This document shows positions 1-9,226 of a stretch of DNA of 64,000 nt, piece by piece. Made by a program: the position numbers and the translations under genes. Each line of letters starts with the position of its first letter. Positions within the stretch are counted from its first letter, which is position 1. Source of the stretch: Streptomyces cyanogenus (lineage in GTDB: Bacteria > Actinomycetota > Actinomycetes > Streptomycetales > Streptomycetaceae); assembly GCF_017526105.1 (NCBI RefSeq), contig NZ_CP071839.1, positions 2,966,501 to 3,030,500 on the forward strand. The letters run 5' to 3'. The notes under the pieces are model-generated. The model had not been told where the DNA came from. It saw only the letters and a list, made by a program, of their open reading frames with translations, and did not search any database.

Positions 1-1
1 G

Positions 2-1191
<1,190 letters not shown>

Positions 1192-1195
<4 letters not shown>

Positions 1196-2436
1196 GCACG
1201 GATGTGACCGCCAAGAGCCCGGCCCCCGCGCCGCCGGGCAGGAGCGGATCGGCTGCCGGCGAGGGGCTGCTCGGCCTGGTGCTGGCCGGACTGCGCCGCA
1301 ACATGCGCCAGTACGGCATGCTGATCGCGCTCGGCCTGATCGTGGTCCTCTTCGCGATCTGGACCGGCGGGGACCTGCTGCTGCCGCGCAACGTCTCCAA
1401 CCTGGTGCTGCAGAACAGCTACATCCTGATCCTCGCGATCGGCATGATGCTGGTGATCATCGCCGGGCACATCGACCTGTCGGTCGGCTCGCTCACGGCG
1501 TTCGTCGGTGCCTTCGCGGCCGTGCTGACCGTGCAGCACGGGGTGGCCTGGCCGGTCGCGCTGGTGCTGTGCCTGCTGGTCGGCGGGGTCGCCGGCTCGG
1601 TCCAGGGCTGTCTGATCGCCTATCTCGGCATACCGTCGTTCATCGTCACCCTCGCCGGGATGCTGCTCTTCCGCGGCCTCACCGAGATCCTCCTCAAGGG
1701 CCAGACCCTCGGCCCGTTCCCGGACGGCCTGCAGAAGCTCGGCAACGGCTTCCTGCCCGAGGCCGGCCCCGACACCAACTACCACAACCTGACCCTGTTG
1801 CTCGGGCTCGTCCTGATCGCGGCCGTGGTCCGGCAGGAGTTCCGGGACCGCCGCCGCCAGCAGGAGTTCTCCCTGGACGTCCTGCCCACCCGGCTGTTCC
1901 TGCTGAAGCTGACCGCCCTGGTCGCCGCGATCCTCGTGCTCACCCTGCTGCTCGCCAGCTACAAGGGCGCCCCGATCGTGCTGATCATCCTCGGCGTGCT
2001 GGTCGTCGGGTACGGCTACATGATGCGCAACGCGGTCTTCGGCCGGCACATCTACGCGATCGGCGGCAACCTGCCGGCGGCCAAGCTGTCCGGCGTGAAG
2101 GACAAGAAGGTCACCTTCTACGTCTTCCTGAACATGGGCGTGCTCGCGGCCCTGGCGGGCATGGTGGTCGCAGCCCGGCTGAACGCGGCCTCGCCGAAGG
2201 CGGGCGTCAACTTCGAACTGGAGGCGATCGCCTCCTCGTTCATCGGCGGCGCCTCCATGAGCGGCGGTGTCGGCACCGTCCTCGGCGCCATCATCGGCGG
2301 TCTCGTCCTCGGCGTGCTGAACAACGGCATGAACCTCCTCAGCGTCGGCACCGACTGGCAGCAGGTCATCAAGGGCCTCGCCCTGCTGGTGGCGGTCGGG
2401 TTCGACGTGTGGAACAAGCGCAAGTCCGGTTCGTAA
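1192..2436 (+). CDS. mmsB: Monosaccharide ABC importer, permease
   Basis: A 414-residue inner-membrane permease of the CUT2/ribose-xylose family. The chosen start is the ATG overlapping the ATPase stop, not the upstream in-frame start at 919, which lies inside the ATPase gene. The N-terminal 40 residues are polar, followed by about ten hydrophobic helices. The family pattern [14 protein letters not shown] appears near residues 90-103, and [19 protein letters not shown] lies near the C terminus. A charged insertion around residue 220 ([12 protein letters not shown]) and the total length fit the MmsB/GguB subgroup better than the shorter RbsC type. It should form the translocation channel with the upstream ATPase. 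The binding-protein gene is expected upstream of the window. Confidence 0.9.
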
Positions 2437-2462
2437 GCGCCCAGACAACACGGAGCCGCACC

Positions 2463-3623
2463 ATGGAACTGAACAGACGCACGGTCATGGCAGGAGCAGC
2501 GGCGGCGGGCCTCGCCGCCACCACCCTCGGCACGGGCAGCGCCCGGGCCGCCACCGGTCCGGCAGGCCGCAGGCCGGCGAAGGAACTCTTCGGCACGCTC
2601 GCCGACGGCACCAGGGTGTACCGCTGGTCGCTGGAGAACGGCGGCACCCGGCTGAAGGTGCTCTCCTACGGCGGCATCGTCCAGACCCTGGAGATCCCCG
2701 ACCGGCACGGCCGCCACGCGAACGTCGTGGCCGGCTTCGACAACCTCGCCGACTACGTGGCGAAGAGCCCGTACTTCGGCGCCCTCATCGGCCGGTACGG
2801 CAACCGCATCGGCAAGGGGCGGTTCACGCTGGACGGCAAGGCGTACCAGCTCTCCGTGAACGACGGCGTCAACAGCCTGCACGGCGGGGCCAAGGGCTTC
2901 GACAAGCACGTGTGGCACGTCGAGCCGTTCACCAAGGGCTCGGACGTCGGACTGCACCTGCACTACACGAGCGTCGACGGCGAGATGGGCTACCCGGGCA
3001 CGCTGCGGACGAAGGTGACGTACACCCTCACCCGGCACGGCGACTGGCGCATCGACTACGAGGCCACCACCGACAGGGCCACCGTGGTCAACCTCACCAG
3101 TCACGTCTACTGGAACCTGGCCGGCGAGGGCAGCGGCACGATCGAGGACCACGAGCTCTCGATCGCCGCGTCCCGCTACACCCCCACCGACCCGGGTCTG
3201 ATCCCCACCGGTGAGCTGGCCCGGGTCGCGGGCACCCCGTTCGACTTCCGGCATGCCAAGCCGGTCGGCCGGGACATCCGGGCCGGCCACGAGCAGCAGG
3301 TGCAGGCCAAGGGCTACGACCACAACTGGGTCCTGGACAAGGGGATCACGGCGCGGCCCGAGCACGTCGCGACCCTGCGCGACCCGCGCTCCGGCCGCAC
3401 CCTGAGGATCGCCACGAACGAGCCGGGCCTGCAGTTCTACTCCGGCAACTTCCTCGACGGCACGCTCGCCGGCACCGGTGGCCGCACCTACCGGCAGGGC
3501 GACGCCCTGTGCCTGGAGACGCAGCACTTCCCGGACTCGCCGAACCACGCGCACTTCCCGTCGACGGTGCTGCGGCCGGGGCAGACATACCGGACATCGA
3601 CCATGCACGCCTTCGGGGCGTGA
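2463..3623 (+). CDS. Secreted aldose 1-epimerase
   Basis: A 386-residue mutarotase of the GalM family. It interconverts alpha and beta anomers of sugars such as galactose, xylose or arabinose. The start ATG follows GGAG with good spacing. The N terminus has a Tat-type signal (NRRTVMAGAAAAG, cleavage near SARA-A), so it probably acts outside the membrane, unlike cytosolic GalM. Family motifs visible are GRYGNRIGKGRF, NSLHGGAKGFDKHVW (with the catalytic-region His), VNLTSHVYWNLAG and a late acidic motif LCLETQHFPDSPN (catalytic Glu region). It lies 26 bases after the permease stop in the same direction, so it is probably co-transcribed. A likely role is presenting the preferred anomer to the importer. 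Confidence 0.9.
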   Translation: MELNRRTVMAGAAAAGLAATTLGTGSARAATGPAGRRPAKELFGTLADGTRVYRWSLENGGTRLKVLSYGGIVQTLEIPDRHGRHANVVAGFDNLADYVAKSPYFGALIGRYGNRIGKGRFTLDGKAYQLSVNDGVNSLHGGAKGFDKHVWHVEPFTKGSDVGLHLHYTSVDGEMGYPGTLRTKVTYTLTRHGDWRIDYEATTDRATVVNLTSHVYWNLAGEGSGTIEDHELSIAASRYTPTDPGLIPTGELARVAGTPFDFRHAKPVGRDIRAGHEQQVQAKGYDHNWVLDKGITARPEHVATLRDPRSGRTLRIATNEPGLQFYSGNFLDGTLAGTGGRTYRQGDALCLETQHFPDSPNHAHFPSTVLRPGQTYRTSTMHAFGA

Positions 3624-3724
3624 ACCGGCTCACAGGTCCGGTGAGTTGAACGCCACTGCCGTCTCCTCCGTATCGAAGGGCGGCCCGTGCTCCCCCGCAC
3701 GGGCCACCCCGAACGGAGGTCCCC

Positions 3725-5413
3725 TTGGCCGGCAACGTCACCTCGTTGTTCCGCGGCACCGCCGCGCACAGCCCCTCCATGGCGGCGCTGACGCGGGAGG
3801 GCGGCGACGGGACCGGCCCGGTGGACTTCTGCATCCCCTGCAATCCGTACTTCCCGACGCCCGCCATGTTCGAGGAGATGGCGGGCCGGCTGCGTGAAAT
3901 CGTCACCTACTACCCGAGCAACGCCGACACCATCACCGGTGAACTGTGCTCGCTGCTCCAGCTGCCGCCGCAGTGCGTGGCGATGGGCAACGGCTCCACG
4001 GAGCTGATCACCTGGATCGACCACCTGCTGGTCCGTGAGTCCCTGGCCGTCCCGGTCCCCACCTTCGGCCGCTGGACCGACCAGCCGATGGAGACCGGCA
4101 AGCGGGTCGACATGTTCCCGCTCCAGGAGGCGAACGGCTTCGCCCTGGACCTCGCGCAGTACGCGGAGTTCATCCGCGCCCGCGGCACCCGGGTCGCCGT
4201 GATCTGCAACCCGAACAACCCCGACGGCGGCTTCCTGCGCCGGCAGCAGGTCGTGCAGTTCATGGACGCGATGACCGACCTGGATCTCGTCGTGGTCGAC
4301 GAGTCGTTCCTGGAGTTCGCCGACGCGGAGGCCGAGCCCAGCGTCGTCCAGGAGGCCATGCTCCGCCCCAACGTGATCGTCCTGCGCAGCCTCGGCAAGA
4401 ACTTCGGCCTGCACGGCATCCGTTTCGGCTACCTCGTCGCCAACCCGGCGCTCGCCGGCAAGGTCCGCTCGATGCTGCCGAAGTGGAACCTCAACTCCTT
4501 CGCCGAGCACGTGGTGTTCATGCTGAAGGAGCACGGGGCCGAGTACGCCCAGAGCCTCCAGCAGGTCCGCCGCGACCGGCTGGAGATGGCCAGCCACCTC
4601 TCCGCACTCCCCGGCCTCACCGTCTACCCCTCCCAGGGGAACTTCCTGTTCGTGCGCCTGCCCGTGGGCGCCGAGGGCACGGTGGTGCGGGACCGGATGC
4701 TCACCGAGCACCGGATCCTGGTCCGCGAGTGCGGCAACAAGATCGGATCCTCCAGCCGCTTCCTGCGGCTCGTGGTGCGCCCCCAGGTCGACGTGCGTCG
4801 CCTGGTGTCCGGCCTGGAGCAGGTGCTCTACGGGTCCAGGAGGGGAGCCGCCGTACCCGAGCTGGGCACCGGGACCAGCTACAGCTCGGGTACGGCGGCG
4901 GTCGACCGGCTGGTCAGCGAGACCAACGGGGCCGGAATGCGGCTCACCGCGGCCGGCCCCGCTCCGGCCGCCGGCACCGGCATGCCGCTCCCCGCCGCCG
5001 TTGCGCCGGCCGGCGGCGGGATGCCGATGCCGGCGGCAGCCCAGCCGGCCCCTGCACCAGTACCGGCCCCGGCACCCGCACCCGCACCCGCACCACAGCC
5101 CGCGTTCACCCCCGTTCCGGCACCGACCCCCATGCCGGCGCCCGCCCCGGCACCGCAGCCGGCGTTCACCCCCGTCCCGGCGCCGGCGCCGATGCCTGCC
5201 CCGCCCGCGCCGCCGGCCCCCGCACCCGTACCGGCCGCCGCCGTCGCCCCCACCCCGCCCGGGGTTCCGGCCCGGGGTGGGCTCACCGCGGCCCAGGTAC
5301 GCGGAATGACGGCACCGGCCCCCGCCGCCGGCCTGACCCCGGCCCCCGCGACGGGCTGGCCCAACGCCCAGAGCTGGCCGAACGCGGCCGGGACGGGCCA
5401 AGCAGCAGGCTGA
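3725..5413 (+). CDS. HisC-like PLP aminotransferase with Ala/Pro-rich C-terminal tail
   Basis: A 562-residue protein. Residues 1-380 are a fold-type I class I/II aminotransferase resembling histidinol-phosphate aminotransferase and CobD-like enzymes. The PLP-binding lysine is K225 in SLGKNFGLHGIRFGY. NPNNPDGGF and VVVDESFLEF are the usual cofactor-pocket motifs. The start is TTG, chosen because GGAGGT lies just upstream and the protein aligns from there. From about residue 400 to the end it is a low-complexity tail rich in Ala and Pro, with a duplicated APQPAFTPVPAP block. That tail is absent from ordinary HisC proteins of about 360 residues. The substrate is unknown; no histidine genes are nearby. 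It sits about 100 bases after the epimerase. Confidence 0.8.
   Translation: MAGNVTSLFRGTAAHSPSMAALTREGGDGTGPVDFCIPCNPYFPTPAMFEEMAGRLREIVTYYPSNADTITGELCSLLQLPPQCVAMGNGSTELITWIDHLLVRESLAVPVPTFGRWTDQPMETGKRVDMFPLQEANGFALDLAQYAEFIRARGTRVAVICNPNNPDGGFLRRQQVVQFMDAMTDLDLVVVDESFLEFADAEAEPSVVQEAMLRPNVIVLRSLGKNFGLHGIRFGYLVANPALAGKVRSMLPKWNLNSFAEHVVFMLKEHGAEYAQSLQQVRRDRLEMASHLSALPGLTVYPSQGNFLFVRLPVGAEGTVVRDRMLTEHRILVRECGNKIGSSSRFLRLVVRPQVDVRRLVSGLEQVLYGSRRGAAVPELGTGTSYSSGTAAVDRLVSETNGAGMRLTAAGPAPAAGTGMPLPAAVAPAGGGMPMPAAAQPAPAPVPAPAPAPAPAPQPAFTPVPAPTPMPAPAPAPQPAFTPVPAPAPMPAPPAPPAPAPVPAAAVAPTPPGVPARGGLTAAQVRGMTAPAPAAGLTPAPATGWPNAQSWPNAAGTGQAAG
5078..5200 (+). repeat. Duplicated Pro/Ala coding repeat in aminotransferase tail
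   Basis: Two near-copies of a block encoding APQPAFTPVPAP-x-PMPAP lie in tandem within the low-complexity tail of the aminotransferase gene. They are surrounded by shorter cccgcacc-type runs. The repeat is in frame and probably variable in length between strains. Confidence 0.7.
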
Positions 5414-5500
5414 CCCGCCACCCGACCGACGGGAACGACGGCACCCTCCCAGCCGACCGAGCCGCGGAGCCCCAGGGGGCGGGCGTCGGAGGACGGGGCG

Positions 5501-5851
5501 TCAGAGGACCAGCAGCAGCGTGGCCAGCGTGGTGCAGCCCGCGCACACCGCGAGGGCGATGCCCACGCAGCGCCGCCGCAGCTCCCGGTAACGCTGCTCG
5601 TACTCCGCCCGCAGCGACACACAGCGCGCCGCGACCCGTTCCAGGTCACCCCTGGCCCGCTGGAGGCTGTCGGCGACGTACCGCTGCTCGACCTGTTCCC
5701 GCTGTGCCGTCGTCAGCCAGTCCAGCGAGCCGGTGAACTCCCGGGCGCGCCGCTCCGCCTCCGCGACCCGGGCCTGCCACAGCAGGTAGCCCTCCACCTC
5801 GTTGCCGAGGTCCCCGCCGGCGCCTGCCCCCTGCATGGGCAGACCGCTCAC
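5501..5851 (-). CDS. Small membrane-anchored protein downstream of ctaD
   Basis: A predicted 116-residue protein of unknown family. I chose the GTG at 5851 because it overlaps the ctaD stop (GTGA); an in-frame ATG at 5836 is the alternative and gives 111 residues. Residues 20-90 are a charged, mostly helical and probably coiled-coil region ([26 protein letters not shown]). The last 22 residues are a hydrophobic segment ending LLLVL, fitting a C-terminal membrane anchor with the bulk in the cytoplasm. Tight coupling to cytochrome oxidase subunit I suggests a role in its assembly or stability, but this rests on position only. Confidence 0.7.
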   Translation of the reverse strand: MSGLPMQGAGAGGDLGNEVEGYLLWQARVAEAERRAREFTGSLDWLTTAQREQVEQRYVADSLQRARGDLERVAARCVSLRAEYEQRYRELRRRCVGIALAVCAGCTTLATLLLVL

Positions 5852-7572
5852 CCGTGGCCCCGGTCGTCGGTGGCCGGAAGCGCGTACGCCTCTTGTTCCC
5901 GCATCGCGATGTCCGGGTGGTGCAGGTCGAACGCCGGGGACTCGCTGCGGATCCGCGGCAGGGTGACGAAGTTGTGCCGCGGCGGCGGGCAGGAGGTCGC
6001 CCACTCCAGCGAGCGGCCGTAGCCCCACGGGTCGTCCACGCCGACCGGCTTGCCGTACTTGGCCGTCTTCCACACGTTGTACAGGAACGGCAGCATGGAC
6101 AGGCCGAGCAGGAAGGAGCTGATGGTCGAGACCGTGTTCAGCGCGGTGAAGCCGTCGACGGCGAGGTAGTCGGCGTACCGGCGCGGCATGCCCTCGGCGC
6201 CCAGCCAGTGCTGGACCAGGAAGGTGCCGTGGAAGCCGAGGAACAGCGTCCAGAAGGTGATCTTGCCGAGGCGCTCGTCCAGCATCTTGCCCGTGAACTT
6301 GGGCCACCAGAAGTGGAAGCCAGCGAACATCGCGAACACGACCGTGCCGAAGACCACGTAGTGGAAGTGCGCCACCACGAAGTACGAGTCGGTCACGTGG
6401 AAGTCCAGCGGCGGCGAGGCCAGGATGACGCCGGTCAGACCGCCGAAGAGGAAGGTGACGAGGAAGCCGGTGGCCCACAGCATCGGTGTCTCGAAGGAGA
6501 GCGAGCCCTTCCACATGGTGCCGATCCAGTTGAAGAACTTCACTCCGGTCGGCACCGCGATCAGGAAGGTCATGAAGGCGAAGAACGGCAGCAGTGCGCC
6601 CTGGGTGGGGTACATGTGGTGCGCCCACACGGTCGCGGACAGCCCCGCGATCGCGATGGTCGCGGCGACCAGGCCCATGTAGCCGAAGATCGGCTTGCGG
6701 GCGAAGACCGGGATCACCTCGGTGACGATGCCGAAGAACGGCAGGGCGATGATGTACACCTCGGGGTGGCCGAAGAACCAGAAGAGGTGCTGCCACAGCA
6801 GCGCGCCACCGTTGGCCGGATCGTACACGTGGGCGCCGAACTTGCGGTCCGCCTCCAGCGCGAACAGCGCGGCCGCCAGGACCGGGAAGGCGAGCAGGAC
6901 CAGCACGGCGGTCAGCAGCACGTTCCAGGTGAAGATCGGCATGCGGAACATGGTCATGCCGGGGGCGCGCATGCAGATGATCGTGGTGATGAAGTTGACG
7001 GCGCCGAGGATGGTGCCGAAGCCGGAGAAGGCCAGACCCATGATCCACAGGTCCGAACCGATGTCCGGGCTGCGGATCAGGTCCGACAGGGGGGTGTAGG
7101 CGAACCAGCCGAAGTCGGCCGCGCCGTTCGGGGTGAGGAAACCGCCGACCGCGATGAGCGAGCCGAAGAGGTACAGCCAGTAGGCGAACATGTTCAGCCG
7201 CGGGAACGCCACGTCCGGTGCGCCGATCTGCAGCGGCATGATCCAGTTCGTGAAGCCGGCGAACAGCGGGGTGGCGAACATCAGCAGCATCACGGTGCCG
7301 TGCATCGTGAACAGCTGGTTGTACTGCTCGTTGGAGACCAGCTGCAGGCCCGGCCGGGCCAGTTCGGCCCGGATGATCAGGGCCATCACTCCACCGACCA
7401 GGAAGAACCCGAACGACGTGGTCAGATAGAGCGTGCCGATCGTCTTGTGGTCGGTGGTCGTCAGCCACTTCACCACGACGTTGCCGGGCTGCTTGCGCCG
7501 GACGGGCAGTTCGTTCTCGTACGAGTCCTCGGCCGCGGCTGCACCGCCCTGGGGTTCGTTCAGGATGCTCAC
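5848..7572 (-). CDS. ctaD: Cytochrome c oxidase subunit I
   Basis: A 574-residue catalytic subunit of the aa3-type heme-copper oxidase. It reduces oxygen to water at the heme a3-CuB centre and pumps protons. The start is GTG at 7572 with GGGAG upstream; the longer frame to 7704 adds a non-homologous Arg/Ala stretch. Visible hallmarks are heme ligand FTMHGT, the CuB/cross-linked Tyr motif [16 protein letters not shown], the tandem HHMYP histidines and HFHYVVFG with heme-ligand histidines. About 12 membrane helices are expected. No ctaC, ctaE or qcr genes flank it, so this may be a stand-alone copy separate from the main respiratory operon. The downstream small gene overlaps its stop by four bases. 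Confidence 0.95.
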   Translation of the reverse strand: MSILNEPQGGAAAAEDSYENELPVRRKQPGNVVVKWLTTTDHKTIGTLYLTTSFGFFLVGGVMALIIRAELARPGLQLVSNEQYNQLFTMHGTVMLLMFATPLFAGFTNWIMPLQIGAPDVAFPRLNMFAYWLYLFGSLIAVGGFLTPNGAADFGWFAYTPLSDLIRSPDIGSDLWIMGLAFSGFGTILGAVNFITTIICMRAPGMTMFRMPIFTWNVLLTAVLVLLAFPVLAAALFALEADRKFGAHVYDPANGGALLWQHLFWFFGHPEVYIIALPFFGIVTEVIPVFARKPIFGYMGLVAATIAIAGLSATVWAHHMYPTQGALLPFFAFMTFLIAVPTGVKFFNWIGTMWKGSLSFETPMLWATGFLVTFLFGGLTGVILASPPLDFHVTDSYFVVAHFHYVVFGTVVFAMFAGFHFWWPKFTGKMLDERLGKITFWTLFLGFHGTFLVQHWLGAEGMPRRYADYLAVDGFTALNTVSTISSFLLGLSMLPFLYNVWKTAKYGKPVGVDDPWGYGRSLEWATSCPPPRHNFVTLPRIRSESPAFDLHHPDIAMREQEAYALPATDDRGHG

Positions 7573-7830
7573 AAGTCGTCCGTCTCCCGATGCTCGCCGA
7601 CCGCCCAGGCGATGGCGTCGGTCATCCGCCCATCCTGGCCGCGCCGGGGCGGCGCGGGCAGCCCGAGCGGCCGAGGCGCAGCCGTTCGGATGACGGATGC
7701 ACACGTTCGGAGCAGTGCGGGGGACGGACCGCCCCGCGCTCCGCGGCGCCCGGCGGTCGATGCCGGTCCGGTCGTCGGACCGGCCGGTGCTGACGGGGAG
7801 GGGACGCGCCGGCGCCCCCTCCTGCGCCGA

Positions 7831-8478
7831 CTAGGAGTTCGGACAGGTCTTCCACGCCATGTGGTACACCGTGCTGATGTCGCCGTCCGTCGAGTCCATG
7901 GTCATGAAACTGACCTTGTCGGGGCTCGTGGTGCCGGCGTTGACGCGCAGCTCGGTGTTGATGTTGAAGTTGCGCAGGACCCCGCAGGGCGCCCAGACCA
8001 GTTGGGCCCAGTCGGTGGAGTCGGTGGCCTGCCAGTCGTCGTTGTAGGGGCCGCCGAACGGGTGGGTCCTGGGCACGGTGTTCGACGAGCCCTGGAAGTA
8101 GTACGACGCCTTCTGTGTGGCCGAGGCGCCGCGCTGGAGCGAGGCGAAGCCCCGGTAGTCGGCGCTTGCTACCGCGTAGGTGAAGCCCTGCGGGACGTGG
8201 ACCATCAGGTTGAGCTGGCAGTTCTTGCGGAAGGCCGTGGGGTCGGAGTTGCCGCCGGCCTGGGCCAGGTAGGCGCTGTAGGTCACCGTGAAGGCGGTGT
8301 TGTCCGGCGACACCGCCACCGCGGCCGTGCCGGCCGGGCAGCCCGAGCCGTTCACCGTCGCGACGTCGATGACGATCTTGTCCGGGGGCGGGTTGTCGAA
8401 CGGGGACGAGGCGTGCGCGGGCAGTGCGGTGGTGAGGAGAGCGGCCACTGCGCCGCTCATGAGGAGTCCACCAGCCAT
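7831..8478 (-). CDS. Secreted DUF4360 family protein
   Basis: A 215-residue exported protein of unknown function. The ATG at 8478 has GGGAGAG upstream, and the N terminus is a short Sec signal (MAGGLLMSGAVAALLTTALP) with cleavage after AHA. The mature part has the DUF4360 pattern: VNGSGCPAGTAAVAVSPDN near its start, a conserved NCQLNL segment, an aromatic DYRGFASL motif and a terminal WKTCPNS. Four cysteines could form two disulfides outside the cell. DUF4360 proteins are common, often multi-copy, secreted proteins in actinobacteria and fungi without a proven role. It is transcribed alone. Confidence 0.85.
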   Translation of the reverse strand: MAGGLLMSGAVAALLTTALPAHASSPFDNPPPDKIVIDVATVNGSGCPAGTAAVAVSPDNTAFTVTYSAYLAQAGGNSDPTAFRKNCQLNLMVHVPQGFTYAVASADYRGFASLQRGASATQKASYYFQGSSNTVPRTHPFGGPYNDDWQATDSTDWAQLVWAPCGVLRNFNINTELRVNAGTTSPDKVSFMTMDSTDGDISTVYHMAWKTCPNS

Positions 8479-8530
8479 GGTCTCTCCCGGTTGTCGGGTG
8501 GGGGGTTGCGCCTCCCGTGGGCCCCTTCCA

Positions 8531-8567
8531 GCCCGTTCACCTTTGCAGAAGATGTGCGCCATCTGTG
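8531..8567. promoter_or_regulatory. Nested inverted repeats upstream of the DUF4360 gene
   Basis: The 37 bases contain a perfect inverted pair AGATG-TGCGC-CATCT (8550-8564). It is flanked by an outer TTCAC/GTGAA pair (8536-8540 and 8563-8567). The element lies about 55-95 bases upstream of the DUF4360 start, where an operator or promoter-proximal site would be expected. No regulator can be assigned. Confidence 0.3.
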
Positions 8568-8692
8568 AAGGGGAGAGGGAGGCGTGGGTAGCGTAGGGAG
8601 CCCCGCCCGCACCCGGGAGAGCGAACTCAGGCCATTCACACCGGGCTTTTCACGTCCTGCCGGCACACTCCGGCGACCGCCGGCGGGTGCTC

Positions 8693-9151
8693 CTACGGGT
8701 TCTCCCAGGCCGCCGGCTCCGCCGCCAGGGCGCGTACCGGTTCGGGCAGCGCGTCCGCCGCGAGGTCGGCGAGGGTGACGCCCTCCAGGATGCGGCGGAC
8801 GTTGGCGCGCAGGGCGATCCACAGCGGCAGCAGGGGCTGGGCGGTGCCGGTGTAGGACAGGCCGGTCGGGCGTTCGCCGCGCACCGACACGATCGGGCCG
8901 TCGACCGCCCGGATGACGTCGGCCACGGTGATCGAGGCAGCGGTCCGGGCCAGCCGGTAACCGCCGCCTCCGCCGCGCCGGCTGTCGACGATCCCGGCCC
9001 GGCGCAGGTCGCCGAGGATCCCTTCCAGGAACTTGTGCGGGATGTCCTGCACGGCGGCGATTTCCTCTGCCTTCACCGGGCCGTTACCCTGCCGTACGGC
9101 CAGCTCCAGTACCGCCCGTACCGCGTAATCCGCCCGTGCCGAGATCCTCAT
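8693..9151 (-). CDS. Rrf2 family transcriptional regulator (no cysteines)
   Basis: A 152-residue winged-helix regulator of the Rrf2 family. The N terminus MRISARADYAVRAVLEL and the recognition region EEIAAVQDIPHKFLEGIL followed by a glycine-rich wing (RRGGGGGYRLA) are diagnostic. IscR, NsrR and RsrR type members bind Fe-S clusters through three conserved cysteines near residues 90-110. This protein contains no cysteine at all, so it belongs to the cluster-free (CymR/YwnA-like) kind or has lost the sensor. It is divergent from the secreted beta-galactosidase, 75 bases away, and could control that gene or itself. Its target is unproven. Confidence 0.88.
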   Translation of the reverse strand: MRISARADYAVRAVLELAVRQGNGPVKAEEIAAVQDIPHKFLEGILGDLRRAGIVDSRRGGGGGYRLARTAASITVADVIRAVDGPIVSVRGERPTGLSYTGTAQPLLPLWIALRANVRRILEGVTLADLAADALPEPVRALAAEPAAWENP

Positions 9152-9226
9152 GGGTCCATTGTGGGGCGTGGGCGCGGGGAGAATGGCCGGACCGCGCCCC
9201 CGTAAGACCGCCCGGGAGGATCCACC

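Noticed and set aside
5854..8568. A 904-codon plus-strand frame opposite ctaD
   Set aside because: Composition (Gln/His/Asp/Arg-rich) is typical of antisense frames; ctaD on the minus strand is unmistakable.
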